From Pogostemon cablin (Eukaryota > Streptophyta > Magnoliopsida > Lamiales > Lamiaceae): DNA of 64,000 bases. Where the stretch lies: positions 11,780,001 through 11,844,000 of the forward strand of contig CM042982.1 in the NCBI GenBank assembly GCA_023678885.1, written 5' to 3'. A model generated the notes under the pieces. That model was not told where the DNA came from. It saw only the letters and a program-made list of their open reading frames with translations, and did not search any database. The position numbers were made by a program, and so were the translations under genes. How positions within the stretch are numbered: the first letter of the stretch is position 1; the number at the start of each line of letters is the position of its first letter. Of the stretch, positions 32,400 through 44,611 are shown one piece after another.

Positions 32400-34900
32400 T
32401 TGTTGAATCGTGTTTAGCGGCTGTATCTGCTGACACTTGGTCTGTAGATACGGGAGCCACTGACCATGTCTGCAATTCTTTGCAGGGTTTCCACCAAACC
32501 CGACAGCATAGTGATGGGAAGATTACCATACTCATGGGGAATGCTACAAGAGTAGCGGTTGTTGCAGTGGGAGACGTTTATTTATTTTTTAATATGAATA
32601 AAACTCTTGTTCTGAGGGATTGAAAGAATTTAATTTCACTTTCTAAATTATTTATGGATGGTTCTTCTGTTTCTTTTAATGACAAGGTTGTTTTAAGGGA
32701 ATATAGAATTTTTATCTATGATGTTGCATTGATAGATAATTTGTATACTCTTAATCCAATTTCCCCCACGGTGCAACAAATTGAAATGAATGATACATCT
32801 ACTAATAAGAGAAAAAAACCTTTGAAAATGAACCAAACATATCTATGGCATCTAAGATTGTGTCCTATTAACTTGAGTAGGATTCAAAGGTTAATAGTGA
32901 TGGACCTCTAAGTTCATTAGTCGTGGAAAATTATCCAACTTGTGAATCCTACTTGGAAGGAAAAATGACCAAAAGGCCTTTTAAAGCAAAGGGGTATAGA
33001 GCCAAGGATCTATTGGAATTGGTCCATTCTGATTTATGTGGTCCTATGTCTGTCCAGGTAAGAGGTGGTTATAAATAATTCGTCACTTTTATTGACTACT
33101 CTAGATACAGATATATTTATTTGATGCACCGCAAGTCTAAGTGCTTTGATAAATTCAAAGAGTACAAGGCTGATGTGAAAAAGCAACTTGAAAAATATAT
33201 CAAGACACTACGATCTGATCATGGTGGTGAATACCTCTTGAGAGAGTATAGGAATTATTTATCGGAGGAAGGGATAGAATCCCAATTGTCTGCATCGGGC
33301 ACACCCCAGCAGAATGGTGTTGCGGAAAGAAGGAATATGACTCTTATGGAAATGGTAAGATCAATGATGAGTTATTCAGAATTACTAAATTCCTTCTGGG
33401 GACATTCCTTAGAAACAGCGACTTACATTTTAAATTTAGTACCTTCTAAATTGGTAGCCTCCACACCCACAGAAATGTGGACAGGGCGTAAGCCTAGTCT
33501 TAAACATGTTCGGATTTGGGGTGCCTCGGCACATGTGTTAAAGGCGGATGCTGATAAGTTAGAATCAGGCACTGAAGTTTATCTGTTTATAGGATATCCT
33601 AGAGGAACGAAAAGTAGTTTGTTTTATAATCCAAAAGACCAAAAGGTGATCGTTAGCACGGACACTAGATTTTTGGAAGAAGATTATATTATGAATCACA
33701 AACCCATGAGTAAAATTATTCTAAAAGAAGTAGGAGGAGAAACACCAAACATAATACCAACTGTACAAGAGGATATACCACAGGACACTGCACCGCGTGT
33801 CACACCTGATACACAATTGCCTGTGGAGCCTCGTCATAATGGGAGGGTTGTGAGACAACCAGATAGATTCATGGGATTGGGAGAGTCATCAGACTTGGTC
33901 CTGGGTGAACATGAAATCGACTCATGTAATTACAACAAAGCACTGTAAGATAAAGATGCGCAATCATGGCAAAAGGCAATGCAATCTGAAATAGAATCCA
34001 TATATTCTGATCAAGTCTGGGAGCTTGTAGAACTACCAAATAGTGTAACGCTATTTGATGCAAGTGGGTCTATAAAAGAAAAAGAGGATCTGACGGTAAG
34101 GTAGAAACCTTTAAAGCAAGGCTTGTTGCTAAAGGATATACTCAGAAAGAAAGAATCGATTATGAGGAAACCTTCTCGCATGTGGCCATACTTAAGTCAA
34201 TCCGGATTCTTTTGTCTATTGCTGCTCATATGGATTATGAGGTATGACAAATGGATGTCAAGGCAGCTTTCCTGAATGAAAGTCTTGAGGAAAACATCTA
34301 TATGAAGCAACCAGAGGGATTCATTGCAAAGGGCAAAGAGCATCTTGTGTGTAAGCTTAATAGGTCCATTTACGGAATGAAACAAGCTTTAAGATCATGA
34401 AACATCCATTTTGATGAAGTAATCCTGTCATATGGATTTATTCAATGTCCAGATGAATCATGTGTATATAAGAAGTGTGATGGAAACATAGTGGTATTTC
34501 TTGTATTCTACGTGAATGATATTCTTCTCAATTGAAACAATATAAAGGTATTGTTGGGCATAAGGGTATGACTTTTCAAGCAGTTTGAGATGAAGGACTT
34601 AGGAGAAGTCAGACACATTCTTGGGATTAAATTAATAAGGAATCGCAAGAAAAAAATGTTATGCTTGTCCCAAGCTTCATACATTGATACAATTCTGGCT
34701 CGTTTTAGCATGCGAGATTCCAAGAAAGGTTTTCTACCTTTCAAACATGGAATACCTCTATCTAAGGATATGTGTCCAAAGACACAACAAGAAATAGAGG
34801 AAATGAAGCTGGTACCTTATACTTCGGCAGTAGGAAGCCTCATGTATGATATGCTATGTATGAGACCGGATATCTGTTATGCCGTGGGCATGGGTTTTGA
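32400..34900 (+). pseudogene. Copia protease, integrase and reverse transcriptase (copy 1)
   Basis: Protease motif WSVDTGATDHVCN lies near 32440 in the same frame as the gag end. The GAG-pre-integrase zone is 32654-32911 (YLWHLRLCPINLSRIQRL). The integrase core is in 33121-33948: second Asp in LRSDHGGEY, Glu in NGVAERRN, then the GAS.HV.. C-terminal block. RT follows in broken frames from ~34000: VDVKAAFLN-like near 34255, KSIYGMKQA-like near 34370. The catalytic site near 34515 reads YVNDIL, so the first Asp of the YVDD pair is Asn. The 34590-34916 frame (MKDLGEVRHILGIKLIRNRK) ends in RPDICYAVGM. Inactive on several counts. Confidence 0.87.
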
Positions 34901-36054
34901 TTGTGAAAAATTGTAAATTACGCGAATAATGAATTAACTCAATATTTTAAATAGCAAAATAGATCCAAAATTAATTATTAAATTAACCAAGTGATTAAAC
35001 CTTAGTTTAGGATGACGATCCCCTCCCCTTTACTAAATTAATTAATTATACGAATTAAACATCTAGTCTAGTGTGCAAACTCAAATCCCTAAATTGACGG
35101 TACTACCAATCAACCCGAATATTTTTACGTTTATCAACTAGGGTACGACCACTAAATTGAACTATTTATGAGTGGCCCTATGGATTCGAACTCATAAACG
35201 CATTAAAACTCTAAACATAGGATTACTAAGCTACGAAGTCCGGCTAGGTATCATACAACCTAGATCCTATTACACCTAGAGAGAATAATCTCTATTTGCT
35301 ACTTAATCCATTTCTTACAACATTTACGGATTGTAGATCATGAAATAACAGTAAGCAATTAAACAATTAGATAAGATAGCCGGTCTAAAATAATTATCAA
35401 ACTGCTGTAAAGAACATCAAAACATGTAATAGAATAAATTCACACAAAAGATTCAATAATAAAACTCTTAATAGTTAAATTAATATTTTAACGGGAGCTT
35501 CATGAATCCTAATCTAGAAAAGAAGATTAGCCCCGCACGTTCATAGTAAAAATATAATTATAAATAATAAAACTAAATGTGTCCGTCTGCTCTTGAATTC
35601 ACGCCAATTCTCCCCCTGGAGATGAACCGATGCTTCACTTCATTTTAATCTCCTTCCTAATTCATGTGTTCTGCTTTTCTCCTCCTTTTAATTTAAGTCC
35701 ATCTGCCCTACCAAAAATAAAATAATATCTTTTCCTTCTTTTGCTTGATCTCTTTCCTTATCTATTCTTCTAAAAATATCTCCAGGATCTTTTCTTTTCT
35801 TCTTTTCTTCTCCTCTTGATCGTGACTTTTAACTGATTTAAAGGAGATATGATCCTTCAAATATGTGGAAGATATGTTGGCTGATTAATTTCCTTATTTG
35901 CTCCTTTAATAACCTATTTCCACATCAATTCAAATAATTAAAGTAATTACCTCTCAAAAAGAATATAAGTCAATATTAACACATAAAAAATATATAATTA
36001 AATCAAATAGACTTTAATTATCACCAATTAATCATGCTAAAATACAACTTATCA
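34901..36054. other. Unassigned segment between copia copies 1 and 2
   Basis: Its left edge is an abrupt loss of copia RT homology near 34900 and its right edge an abrupt gain of copia LTR homology (minus) near 36055. It starts TGTGAAAAATTGTAAATTA and ends near ATTATTGACA, so it may be a solo LTR of another family with TG...CA ends. I could not find matching flanking duplications. No open frame of interest. Confidence 0.35.
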
Positions 36055-36736
36055 TTAAATTATTGACAATTCTATTAATTAATATCTCATCCCAGAGTAG
36101 TACCACTCAACCTCATTATCATGCCTGAATAAATCCACCTGCAGGGTTTACATGATAATCCTTATGAGCTCCTCAATGGGACATCATCAACCTATAGCAA
36201 ACACGGATTTCTTCTACAATCAACAGCACACCATAGAGAAATCACTATTTCCCAACTCACCGAGTCTATTGATTTAATAACATGTAAATCTCACCCATTG
36301 ATGAATCAAAGTAATAAATACTGCCTTACGTGTCGAGATTATTATATAGGGATTAAGAGCACGAACATCCATAATAACAGAGATCAAGTTCTTCTATAAG
36401 TCAGTATAAGTCGAACGATCTCAAGCAGTCCTGCTTAATACACACAAAGTGCACTAATGTGTTTCTATAGCCAAGACAAGATAATACCAAACCACACTAC
36501 AACCACCCCGATAGAGAGTCCTCGTCTATTTCGGTTGTGAGCATCTGTTTATTCTTTATAAGGAAACTGATAATATAATATTCCGTATGTTGTCGCACAA
36601 TATATTATTTACTGTATAAAGTAAGTGGACTATTGTATCACAAGACGTAATCATTTGATCATATGATTCTTATTTCAAATAAATTTTTATAACATTATTC
36701 ATACAAAAAGCTAGATTTTTAGTATACATTCCAACA
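36055..36736 (-). repeat. Truncated 3' LTR of copia copy 2
   Basis: On the minus strand it starts TGTTGGAATGTATACTAAAA after a purine-rich AAGTGGGAGAT tract (36737 upward). Homology to the family LTR is lost near 36055 after the GATATTAATTAAT block. Confidence 0.85.
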
Positions 36737-36739
36737 ATC

Positions 36740-39700
36740 TCCCACTTATACTAAAAGACAATGCTGCCATGTCTTCTACCCTACATCTGATTCCACTCCC
36801 ACTACACGACCATCAAAAGCTCTCGCTTTAAAGTCATTGTAAATGGATTTACTAGGTTATCATCCGATGCAATCTAGATGACTACAACCTTCCCCTCATC
36901 ATACGATTTCTCATATAAGGTGGTATTATCTCTTGATGTGTTTAATTGCCTATGGACTTGTGATTCCTTCAAGTTTGCAACTGCCCCATCATTATCACAA
37001 TAAATTGTGATAATCTCGGGCAAACTTATAATCACATCTAAGTCCATTATGAAGTTTCTAGAGTCATACAGATACTTTGGCTGCCTCAGAGGCTCCAATT
37101 TATTATCTTTCCATGGTGGAGACCGAAATATATTTCTATATAACACTCCTCCATCTTATGACTCTACTTCTTAAAATTAAACACATAACTTTTGAGGTGG
37201 ATTTACTGCCGTCCCTATCTGATTTGAAAAATCTGAATCTATATAACCCATAAGAAGCAGTGAATTTGTCCTGTAAGTCCACATATAATTTCTGGTCCTT
37301 TTCAGATACACAAGTATATGTCTTACCATAGTTCATCATTCTTCTTCCGGGTTACCTTGATACTCACTGATCATGACTTCATCAAAATAGATATCCGATC
37401 TCATGCATAGTATTCTTTAGATTAAGCTTTCTTATTCGCCGAAGCATAAGGAACCGCTTTCATCTCCTTTATCTTCTTTTGTGTCAAGACATATTTCCTT
37501 TGATAAAGTCACATGCTAAAATGAGTAAGGATTGCATCATTTCATGAAGCTTGAGATAAGCATAACATCCTTTCTTGTGATCCATATTACCGTGATCAAA
37601 ACGATATATTTTTCTTTTCTTAAGTCCTTCAATATATACTGTTTTATGAACCATACCCATACGCCCGACAATACTCTTTCATTGTCTTCAATGATCAAGA
37701 TACCATCTACGTATAATACAAGAAATACCACCACATTTCCGTCACTCTTTTCAATACACAAGACACATCCGCGCATTGATTAAATCCATTTGACTGGGTT
37801 ACCTTATCAAAACATATGTAATTTGAGTTTAAAGCTTGCTTTGGTCCATGGATGGATAATTTTAAGCTTACAGTCAATAAATGCTCTTAGCCCATTGCAA
37901 TGAATCACTCTGGTTGCTTCACATAGATGTTTTCCTCAAGACTTCCAATCACGAAAGCTGTCTTGATATCTATTTGCTATACCTCATAATTCAATATGAG
38001 CAGCAATAAATAAAAGAATTTATCGACTTAAACTTAGCTACCGACGAAAAAGGTTTTCTCATACTTGTACTCACCCTTCTTTCTGAGTGTACCTTTATAC
38101 AACAAGCCTTGTTTCAAAGTATCACCTTACCGTCTGATCCTCTTTTATTTTGTAAAACCACCTCCAATGGCTTTCACACTATTATACGGTTCTACAAGCA
38201 CCCAGACCTAATCTAGAATCAGTAGATTCTATTTCAAAAAACATTGCGACTTGCTAAGATATCGCATTTTTCTTGTAGTGCTTCGTTGTAATCGTGGGTC
38301 AGTTTTATGTTTACTAGGGACCAAGTCTTATGACTCTCCCAAAACATAAATCTTTCAGGTTGTAAAACAATCCTCCCACTACGATAAAGTGCTACACGTA
38401 ATTATGAATCAGACATATCATGCGTCGTAGTTTCCTTGTGGTATATCCTCTTGTACAATTGGTACTATACTTTGTGTTTTTCCCTCACATCCTTTAGAAC
38501 AACTTATACATAGGTTTTTGATTTATTACATAGTCATTTTCCAAAATCTAGTGTTTGTGTTAACAATCACCCTTCGATCTTTTGGACTAAATAAATCGCC
38601 CTTCATTTTTCTAGGATATCCCACAAACAGACAACCATCCTTGCGACATGTTGTTTCTAAGGAAATACCCATAAAACGAATTTAGTAATTCCAAATGACT
38701 CATCATCTATCTAACCATTTCTATATGAGTCTTATTGCCTTCTTTCTGCCACACCAGTCGACTGGGGTTTGCTCGTTGTTAACACCTTAGGATTCAATCT
38801 CAACCTCTGATCAATAGCTCCTAAACTATCATAAGAGGTACACGCCACCACGATTAAATTATAAATGACTTGATATATTTTTATGACCCTTCACCGCATG
38901 TGTCGTGCACTTTTGAATTAATCATAGTACTTAGACTTGCGGTGCATCAAAATTATATCTCACCGCCTCTCATAGAAATAATCTTAGGACCGCATAAATC
39001 AGAATGAACCAATCCCAACATATCTTTGGCTTTTCACCCCTTTGCTTTAAAAAGCAATAATGACCTAGTTTAAGATGCCAAAAGGTATGTTTGGTTCATA
39101 TCCGAAGGTTCTATTCTCTTATTTAGATTTGAAGACGCATTATCATTACAATTTATTACATCTGTGGGATAAGCATGATTCAAGAGTGTACAAATTGTCC
39201 ACCAATGTACCATAACAGATTATAGTTCCATCCTTCATCACTATGACCATGTCATTTAAATGAAATGGAGTATCCATCCGTAAATGCATAAAAACTGAAA
39301 TGAAGTTCTTTCTTATGAAAACGTACATAAAGATAATTTCAAATAATCAAATGTTTATTCATATCAGAAGATAAATAAACAACTCCCAATGCGACGTCAC
39401 TACTTTCCTAATATTACCCATGTACTTAATAATCTCATCATCACTTAGTTATACGATTTTAGTGATTTTGGTATCTACACACAACGTGTCAGTAGATACC
39501 ATCACTAATCATGTTTTAACAACTAGTGTATGAGATACTAACCTTGTTCACATCTTGATAAAATTGAATTTCCTTCGCCACATGTTTTTTCAGAAGTTCC
39601 CCACCATCCAGGCAAATTATGAAGAATAAATTGATCTAGGTTTCCCCTTCAATTTCTACTCCAAGCATTTCCAATTCATTCATCAAGCTATCCATGATCT

Positions 39701-39960
39701 CTTGCCTTTCTAACTTACTCAAGTATCCGAAGAGTTGCATGAGACCATCATATTTCTATGAACCTCTCACCTCTCCACTAGAGACTTTAATTAATAGGCA
39801 TCACATAGAATCCTTAGTGAGAACACATTTTTATTTCTAAGCAGTAAGAATCGAAACCAAGATTCTTTTCTAATCATCTAATTTTGGACTAGTAAATATA
39901 TTTCTTTTAGTAAACAATAAGTGAAATAAACCATATGAATATCCTGAGAATCATAAATTA
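36740..39960 (-). pseudogene. Copia gag-pol relic (copy 2)
   Basis: Recognisable minus-strand pieces: RNase H with YCDNDGAVANLK (37146-36874); the TYTCVSEKDQKLYVDLQDKF stretch (37339-37136); RT catalytic region VVVFLVLYVDGILII (37776-37537), where the second Asp of YVDD is Gly; scattered integrase-like sequence at ~38200-39100; and gag-like sequence at ~39950-39560. Frames are short and full of stops. The same YVDD-region frame is preserved in copy 3 with an intact YVDD, confirming the alignment. Confidence 0.8.
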
Positions 39961-40322
39961 ATATACCGATCAAATACTTCGAATTTATCCATTTATATTG
40001 ATTCCCTCAAAACAATATAAAAATAAAATTCAACGATATCTCAATCACCGTGAGTCTGCATGCCACGTTAGTGTGGACGTATATAAACCCGAACATTTAC
40101 AAGAGAATGTTTTACCAATTAATTTCATTTGTCAATCAAACTTCATGACAAAATAATTAATAGTCGATTCCTCTTTAGCCATGCAAATAATAGCAGTGAC
40201 TACGTTGGGGAGGATATTTATTATTTACACCTAAGTGTACACCATTTTTTGTTCCCAAGTCCATTGCCCAAGCTTATGTGCCTTACTGTTAGAGAAGTAC
40301 ACACACGCTCAGATAACTTTTT

Positions 40323-40534
40323 ACAACCATCAATTATATAAGTTTGTACCAGTGAACCGCATATAAACTCATCCGTTAGGGAGGAAGACACTATAGCCAA
40401 CGCACAAGTTCATTAAATAAATATTGTTTGTAATGTGATGCATATGAACTTGCGCGTTGGCTATAGTGTCTTCCTCCCTAATGGATGAGTTTATATGCGG
40501 TTCACTGGTACAAACTTATATAATTGATAGTTGT
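40323..40534. repeat. 91-bp near-perfect inverted repeat in the copy 2 leader
   Basis: 40323-40413 and the complement of 40444-40534 agree over 91 positions with three mismatches, separated by a 30-base AT-rich loop. The shared core includes TACCAGTGAACCGCATATAA and GGGAGGAAGACACTATAGCC. In copy 3 the same unit is a direct repeat (about 48065-48240) and in copy 1 it is single (about 31140-31225). One unit of copy 2 has therefore been inverted. Confidence 0.92.
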
Positions 40535-40654
40535 AGTTATTTAACACCGAGGATTTTTACATGCATATAATATTTCACAGTAAAATGCACAATCCTAGCA
40601 TGCTCCTATTACGGCACATTAGGCAGTAAATCACAGATAACATGCATATATATA

Positions 40655-40916
40655 CTCCCTCCATCCCAGAAAAGATGACACACTTTCCATTTTGGGTTGT
40701 CCCACAAAAGTTTGCACATTCCTAAAAAAACAAAAAGTCAAACACAATCACCCTTCTCCATACACTTTATTTACAAAAAAACAACTCCTACCTAACACAC
40801 ATAACATACTTTATCATTTATTTATTACCAAAAAATACCATAATACCCCTAAAAGTCACCACTTTCTTAATCTCCGTGCCAAGAAAGGGGATGCAATCTT
40901 TCATGCGACGGAAGGG
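40655..40916. mobile_element. Stowaway-like MITE inserted in the copy 2 leader
   Basis: CTCCCTCCATCCCAGAAAAG at the left and the complement CCCTTCCGTCGCATGAAAGA at the right are flanked by TA on both sides (40653-40654 and 40917-40918). It separates leader sequence that is continuous in copy 3 near 47860-47900. The insertion is therefore later than the copia copy. Confidence 0.85.
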
Positions 40917-40989
40917 TATATATATAACAATGATCAAATAATTAAATCAAATTATAATAGTTATATATCAGGGAATTCGATTATTCGCC

Positions 40990-41215
40990 ACCAATCACGA
41001 ATGTCGGCAAAGACTTTAAGACAATCAAATTTTTGAAAATACCAGATTTTCAAATTTTTGAACCCATCGATATTGTTCAGATTATAAAAACCATCGATAT
41101 CGACCAGGTTATCAAATTTTCAAAAATTTCTAGATTATCAAATTTTCAAAACTATCGATGTCAACATCGATATCGTCCAGATTATCAAAATCATCGATAT
41201 CGACATTCAACCATA
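40990..41215. repeat. AT-rich degenerate repeat with ATCGATATCG cores
   Basis: CATCGATAT or CATCGATATCG(A/T)C occurs at about 41068, 41091, 41165 and 41194, alternating with TTATCAAATTTTCAAAA. This gives a loosely periodic array of near-palindromic cores. It has no counterpart in copies 1 or 3. Confidence 0.6.
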
Positions 41216-41351
41216 TATAACAATAATAGATAATTAAATAAATTATGAAAAACACACACACCATCGTGTGCTCCCTTTCGAGCACGCCGCCAGGTGCTCC
41301 ATGTGGTTTCTCAGCAATCATGCGACCCGCTTACTTCCGTCCTTCATAACG

Positions 41352-41371
41352 AGCGACACGTCGAACGTGTC
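41352..41371. repeat. Short GACACGT hairpin in the copy 2 leader
   Basis: GACACGT (41355-41361) and ACGTGTC (41365-41371) form a perfect 7-bp stem with a 3-nt loop. It lies in the leader zone comparable to that of the GCACGACTCGT hairpins of copies 1 and 3, but its sequence differs. Confidence 0.4.
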
Positions 41372-41400
41372 ACCGGGCGCTCCGCTAAGCTTTTCGCTTT

Positions 41401-41464
41401 CCATCATGTCTGGTTTCCATCACGCCTAGTTTCCACAATGTCTGGTTTCCATCATGCCTGGTTT
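41401..41464. repeat. 16-bp tandem repeat, four units
   Basis: Four exact-period units: CCATCATGTCTGGTTT, CCATCACGCCTAGTTT, CCACAATGTCTGGTTT and CCATCATGCCTGGTTT. It lies in the copy 2 leader. The related open frames are by-products of the repeat. Confidence 0.92.
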
Positions 41465-42007
41465 CATGCTACCTGCTTTCCCCGTGCATGCTAAATGGGC
41501 GCCTCGCCTGCTTTCTCCGCACGCCACACTGCACGAAAATACGTCACCGAGCGTTATGTCAAGTGGGTCACCGAGCGGATCGCCTGGCCTTCCACTCAAC
41601 ACCACGCCTAGTTTGGATGTAAACATGCTCACATGTCTACTCGACACCGTGCGTGGTCTGTATCGCCTCTAGATGCCTATTGCGGATCAATCCGCCAGCC
41701 GCCGTGTGCAACTCCGCCTGTCGCGACAACCTTTCACCAGTCCAGTCACGCCAAGGCATACCGTGTACTCTCACGCCGTCCATCAATCACGATGTAGCCA
41801 TGTGTGTGTTGTGTCCAACGAGTTCAATTATCAACAATCACACACCAATATCCTGCGACAAAGCACATAAGATTTCATAGATAAATCACACATATACCAA
41901 ACCCTAATTATCATGCTTTCTATACGATAATGAATCATGTATAGCAGTTAAACCCTAGCCTAACATGTCACACTTCACCACGAAACTGAAGATCTGATAT
42001 AAATTAT

Positions 42008-43198
42008 TGGTGTTCGATCGTTTGGTTAATGTGAACTGTTAGGGTTCCATGCAATTCTACTACAGTGGAAGCATAAGAGTAGAATCGTATTACCTTTCAC
42101 CAGGGTTGATGTAGAGGATGATCAACAATAGCAAACAACCTTCCGATCTTCTGCTGTATTTCCAAGTCCGATCTTGACGTCGTATGGGTGACGATCTTCA
42201 AGATCTCCTCAATCTGCTTCCTCCCTAATTTCAACGTGTTTTAAGCACATGATAAGGGTTCTGGATAAATTGAGGTGACTTATTTATAGGCTACAACAGG
42301 GACCAGGAGGAGAAATTATAGTTGGGCCTCCAATGGGGTTAAGTATCCAACTTTAGCTCAAAACTTATACTTAAGTCCAATAATAATAATAATAATATAT
42401 TCCACTAAAATAATATTATTGCACTATGATTCTAATCCCATAATTATGTTATGGGCTCCTTCTTATTATGAGTCCGACAGTCTCCCCATGTTTAAGATAT
42501 AAAATGCCCATTAATTAATTAAGTACTGACAACTCCATTAATTAATATCTCATCCGAGAGTAGTACCACTCAACTTTATTATCATGCCGGAATAAATCCA
42601 CCAGTAGAGTTTACATGATAATCCTTATGAGCTCCTCAAGGAGATATCATCAACCTATAGCGGACACAAATTCCTTTTACAATCAACAGTACACCATAGA
42701 GACAACATTATTTCCCAACTCAACGAGTCTATTGATTTAATAACATGCAAATCTCACCCATTAATGAATCAATGAAATAAATAATATCTTACATGTCGAG
42801 GTTATTATATAGGGATTAAGAGTACGAACATCCATAATAACAGAGATCAAGTTCTTCTATAAGTCATATAAGTCGAACAATCTCAAGCGGTCTTGCTCAA
42901 TACACACAAAGTGCACTAATGTGATTCTATAGCTAAGACAAGCTAATACCAAATCACACTACAACCATCCCGATAAAAAGTCTCTGTCTATCTCGGTTGT
43001 CAGCATCTGATTATACTTTATAAGAAAACCAATAATATGATCTTTCACGTGTTGTCATGCAACATATTATCTACAGTATAAAGTAAGAGGACTATTGCAT
43101 CACAAGGCGCAATCATTTGATCATATGATTCTCATTTCAAATAAATTGTTATAACATTGTTCATACAAAAAGCTAGACTTTTAGTATACAATCCAACA
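42008..43198 (-). repeat. 5' LTR of copia copy 2 (1191 bp)
   Basis: On the minus strand it starts TGTTGGATTGTATACTAAAA at 43198 and ends GATCGAACACCA at 42008. It is full length but lacks the ~170-bp module present in copy 3 LTRs. Its start abuts the truncated LTR of copy 3 with no spacer. Confidence 0.88.
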
Positions 43199-44346
43199 AC
43201 TCTCTATCGGGATGGTTGTAGTGTGATTTCTATTAGTTTGTCTTGATTATAGAATCACATTAATGCACTTCGTGTATATTGAGCAGGACCGCTTGAGATC
43301 GTTTGATTTTTACTGACTATATAGGAGAATTTGATCTCTGTTATTATAGATATTCGTGCTCTTAATCCCTATACAATAACCTTGACACGTAAGGCAATAT
43401 GTATTTCTTTGATTCATCAATGGGTGAGATTTACATGTTATTAAATCAATAAACTCGGTGAGTTAGAAAATAGTGTTGTCTCTATGGTGTGTTGTTGATT
43501 GTAGAAGGAATCTGTGTCCGAAATAGGTTGATGATGTCCCCTTGAGGAGCTCATAAGGATTATCATATAAACCCTGCAGGTAGATTTATTCTAGCATGAT
43601 AATAAGGTTGAGTGGTACTACTCTCGGATAAGATATTAATTAACGAAGTTGTCAGTAACTTAATTAATTAATGGGCATAATATATCTTAAACATGAGGAG
43701 ACTAACAGACCCATAATAAGAAGAATCCCATAATAAGAAGGAGCCCATAACGTAATTATGGGATTAGAATGGTAGTGTAGTAATAATATTTTAGTGGTAT
43801 ATATTATTATTATTGATCTTAAGTATAAGCTTTGGGCTAAGCTTGGATACTTAAGCCCAGGTACCTGCTGTAGCCCATATATAAGTCATATCAGCTGTCC
43901 AGAAACCCTAATCAATTGATTAATCATGCCTAACACTATGAGGAGGGTAAGGGAACAGCAGATTGAGAAGATCTCGAAAGATCGTCACTCATACGACGTC
44001 GAGATTGGACTTGGGAATACTGCAGAAGATAGGAAGGTTGTTTTCTGTTGCTTTTTGTCAACTTCCATAATTTTTATAAAATCGTGAATTCAGAACTAGA
44101 TGTGTCATATTCTATTGGAAATCCACTAAAGAGAGGATCGTTATGGCGCATAGATCACTCAAATTAGAGATCAGATAAGGAAGTTATGGCCAAAACCATG
44201 AGGCTGCACAGGCTGCCAGCGAGAATACATCTTCTTTAACATACCCTGGTGAAAGGTAATGCGTTTCTTTGATTTCTTGCTTCCGCTGAATTAGAAATGT
44301 ATGAAACCCTAACTGTTCACGTTAACCAAATGATCGAACGTCAACA
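43199..44346 (+). repeat. 5' LTR of copia copy 3, head-truncated
   Basis: It begins at the internal ACTCTCTATCGGGATGG block and ends GAACGTCAACA before the PBS. It carries the extra module at about 44088-44225 that copy 3's other LTR also has. Confidence 0.88.
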
Positions 44347-44348
44347 AT

Positions 44349-44360
44349 TGGTATCAGAGC
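44349..44360 (+). promoter_or_regulatory. Primer-binding site of copia copy 3
   Basis: TGGTATCAGAGC, two bases after the LTR end, is the exact plant initiator tRNA-Met type site. Copy 1 has the worn TGGTATTAGTCG at the same position. Confidence 0.9.
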
Positions 44361-44611
44361 TTCGATTTCATGGTGAAGCGTGACACATTGGACTAGGGTT
44401 TATGTGTGTACATGATGTTAGGGTTTTAGATTTGGTTTTCTTGTTGGACACCCTAACATTACACAGCACACATATTTCACCATCGACGGCGATCATCGGA
44501 CGATTGCGCAACTGGACTGGCGGCTGGTGAAAGTGCATGCATTGCAGCTCAACTGTGTTTAGCGTGAGCGATGGCGTGTTTGCAGACGGCATGGGCGAAC
44601 ATCAATCCATG

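Larger units (their letters stand above)
28505..34900 (+). mobile_element. Copia family, copy 1 (5' LTR to reverse transcriptase, 3' end missing)
   Basis: 5' LTR at 28505-29716, PBS-like TGGTATTAG at 29719, a long GC-rich leader, gag from 31619, then protease, integrase and reverse transcriptase in that order. Integrase before RT is the Ty1/copia arrangement. Homology stops right after RPDICYAVGM near 34890, before RNase H and without a 3' LTR. The element is cut there and followed by unrelated sequence. Copies 2 and 3 (36055-43198 and 43199-51991) belong to the same family by LTR and leader similarity. It has many stops and cannot be autonomous. Confidence 0.9.
36055..43198 (-). mobile_element. 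Copia family, copy 2 (inverted, both LTRs, 3' LTR truncated)
   Basis: Read on the minus strand: 5' LTR 43198-42008, PBS remnant (TATATCAGATC at ~41990), leader to ~39960, gag relic ~39950-39560, pol relic to 36740, purine tract and 3' LTR 36736-36055 (distal half lost). Coding parts are more decayed than in copy 1. Its leader carries a Stowaway MITE (40655-40916) and a 91-bp foldback (40323-40534). Orientation is opposite to copies 1 and 3. Confidence 0.87.

Noticed and set aside
34904..36060. Simple solo LTR with flanking duplication
   Set aside because: The ends look LTR-like, but the bases on either side do not form a matching duplication and the flanks are two different copia copies. Left unassigned.
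41401..41464. Four regularly spaced repeats considered as a CRISPR-like array
   Set aside because: The units are head-to-tail with no spacers, in a plant retroelement leader: an ordinary minisatellite.
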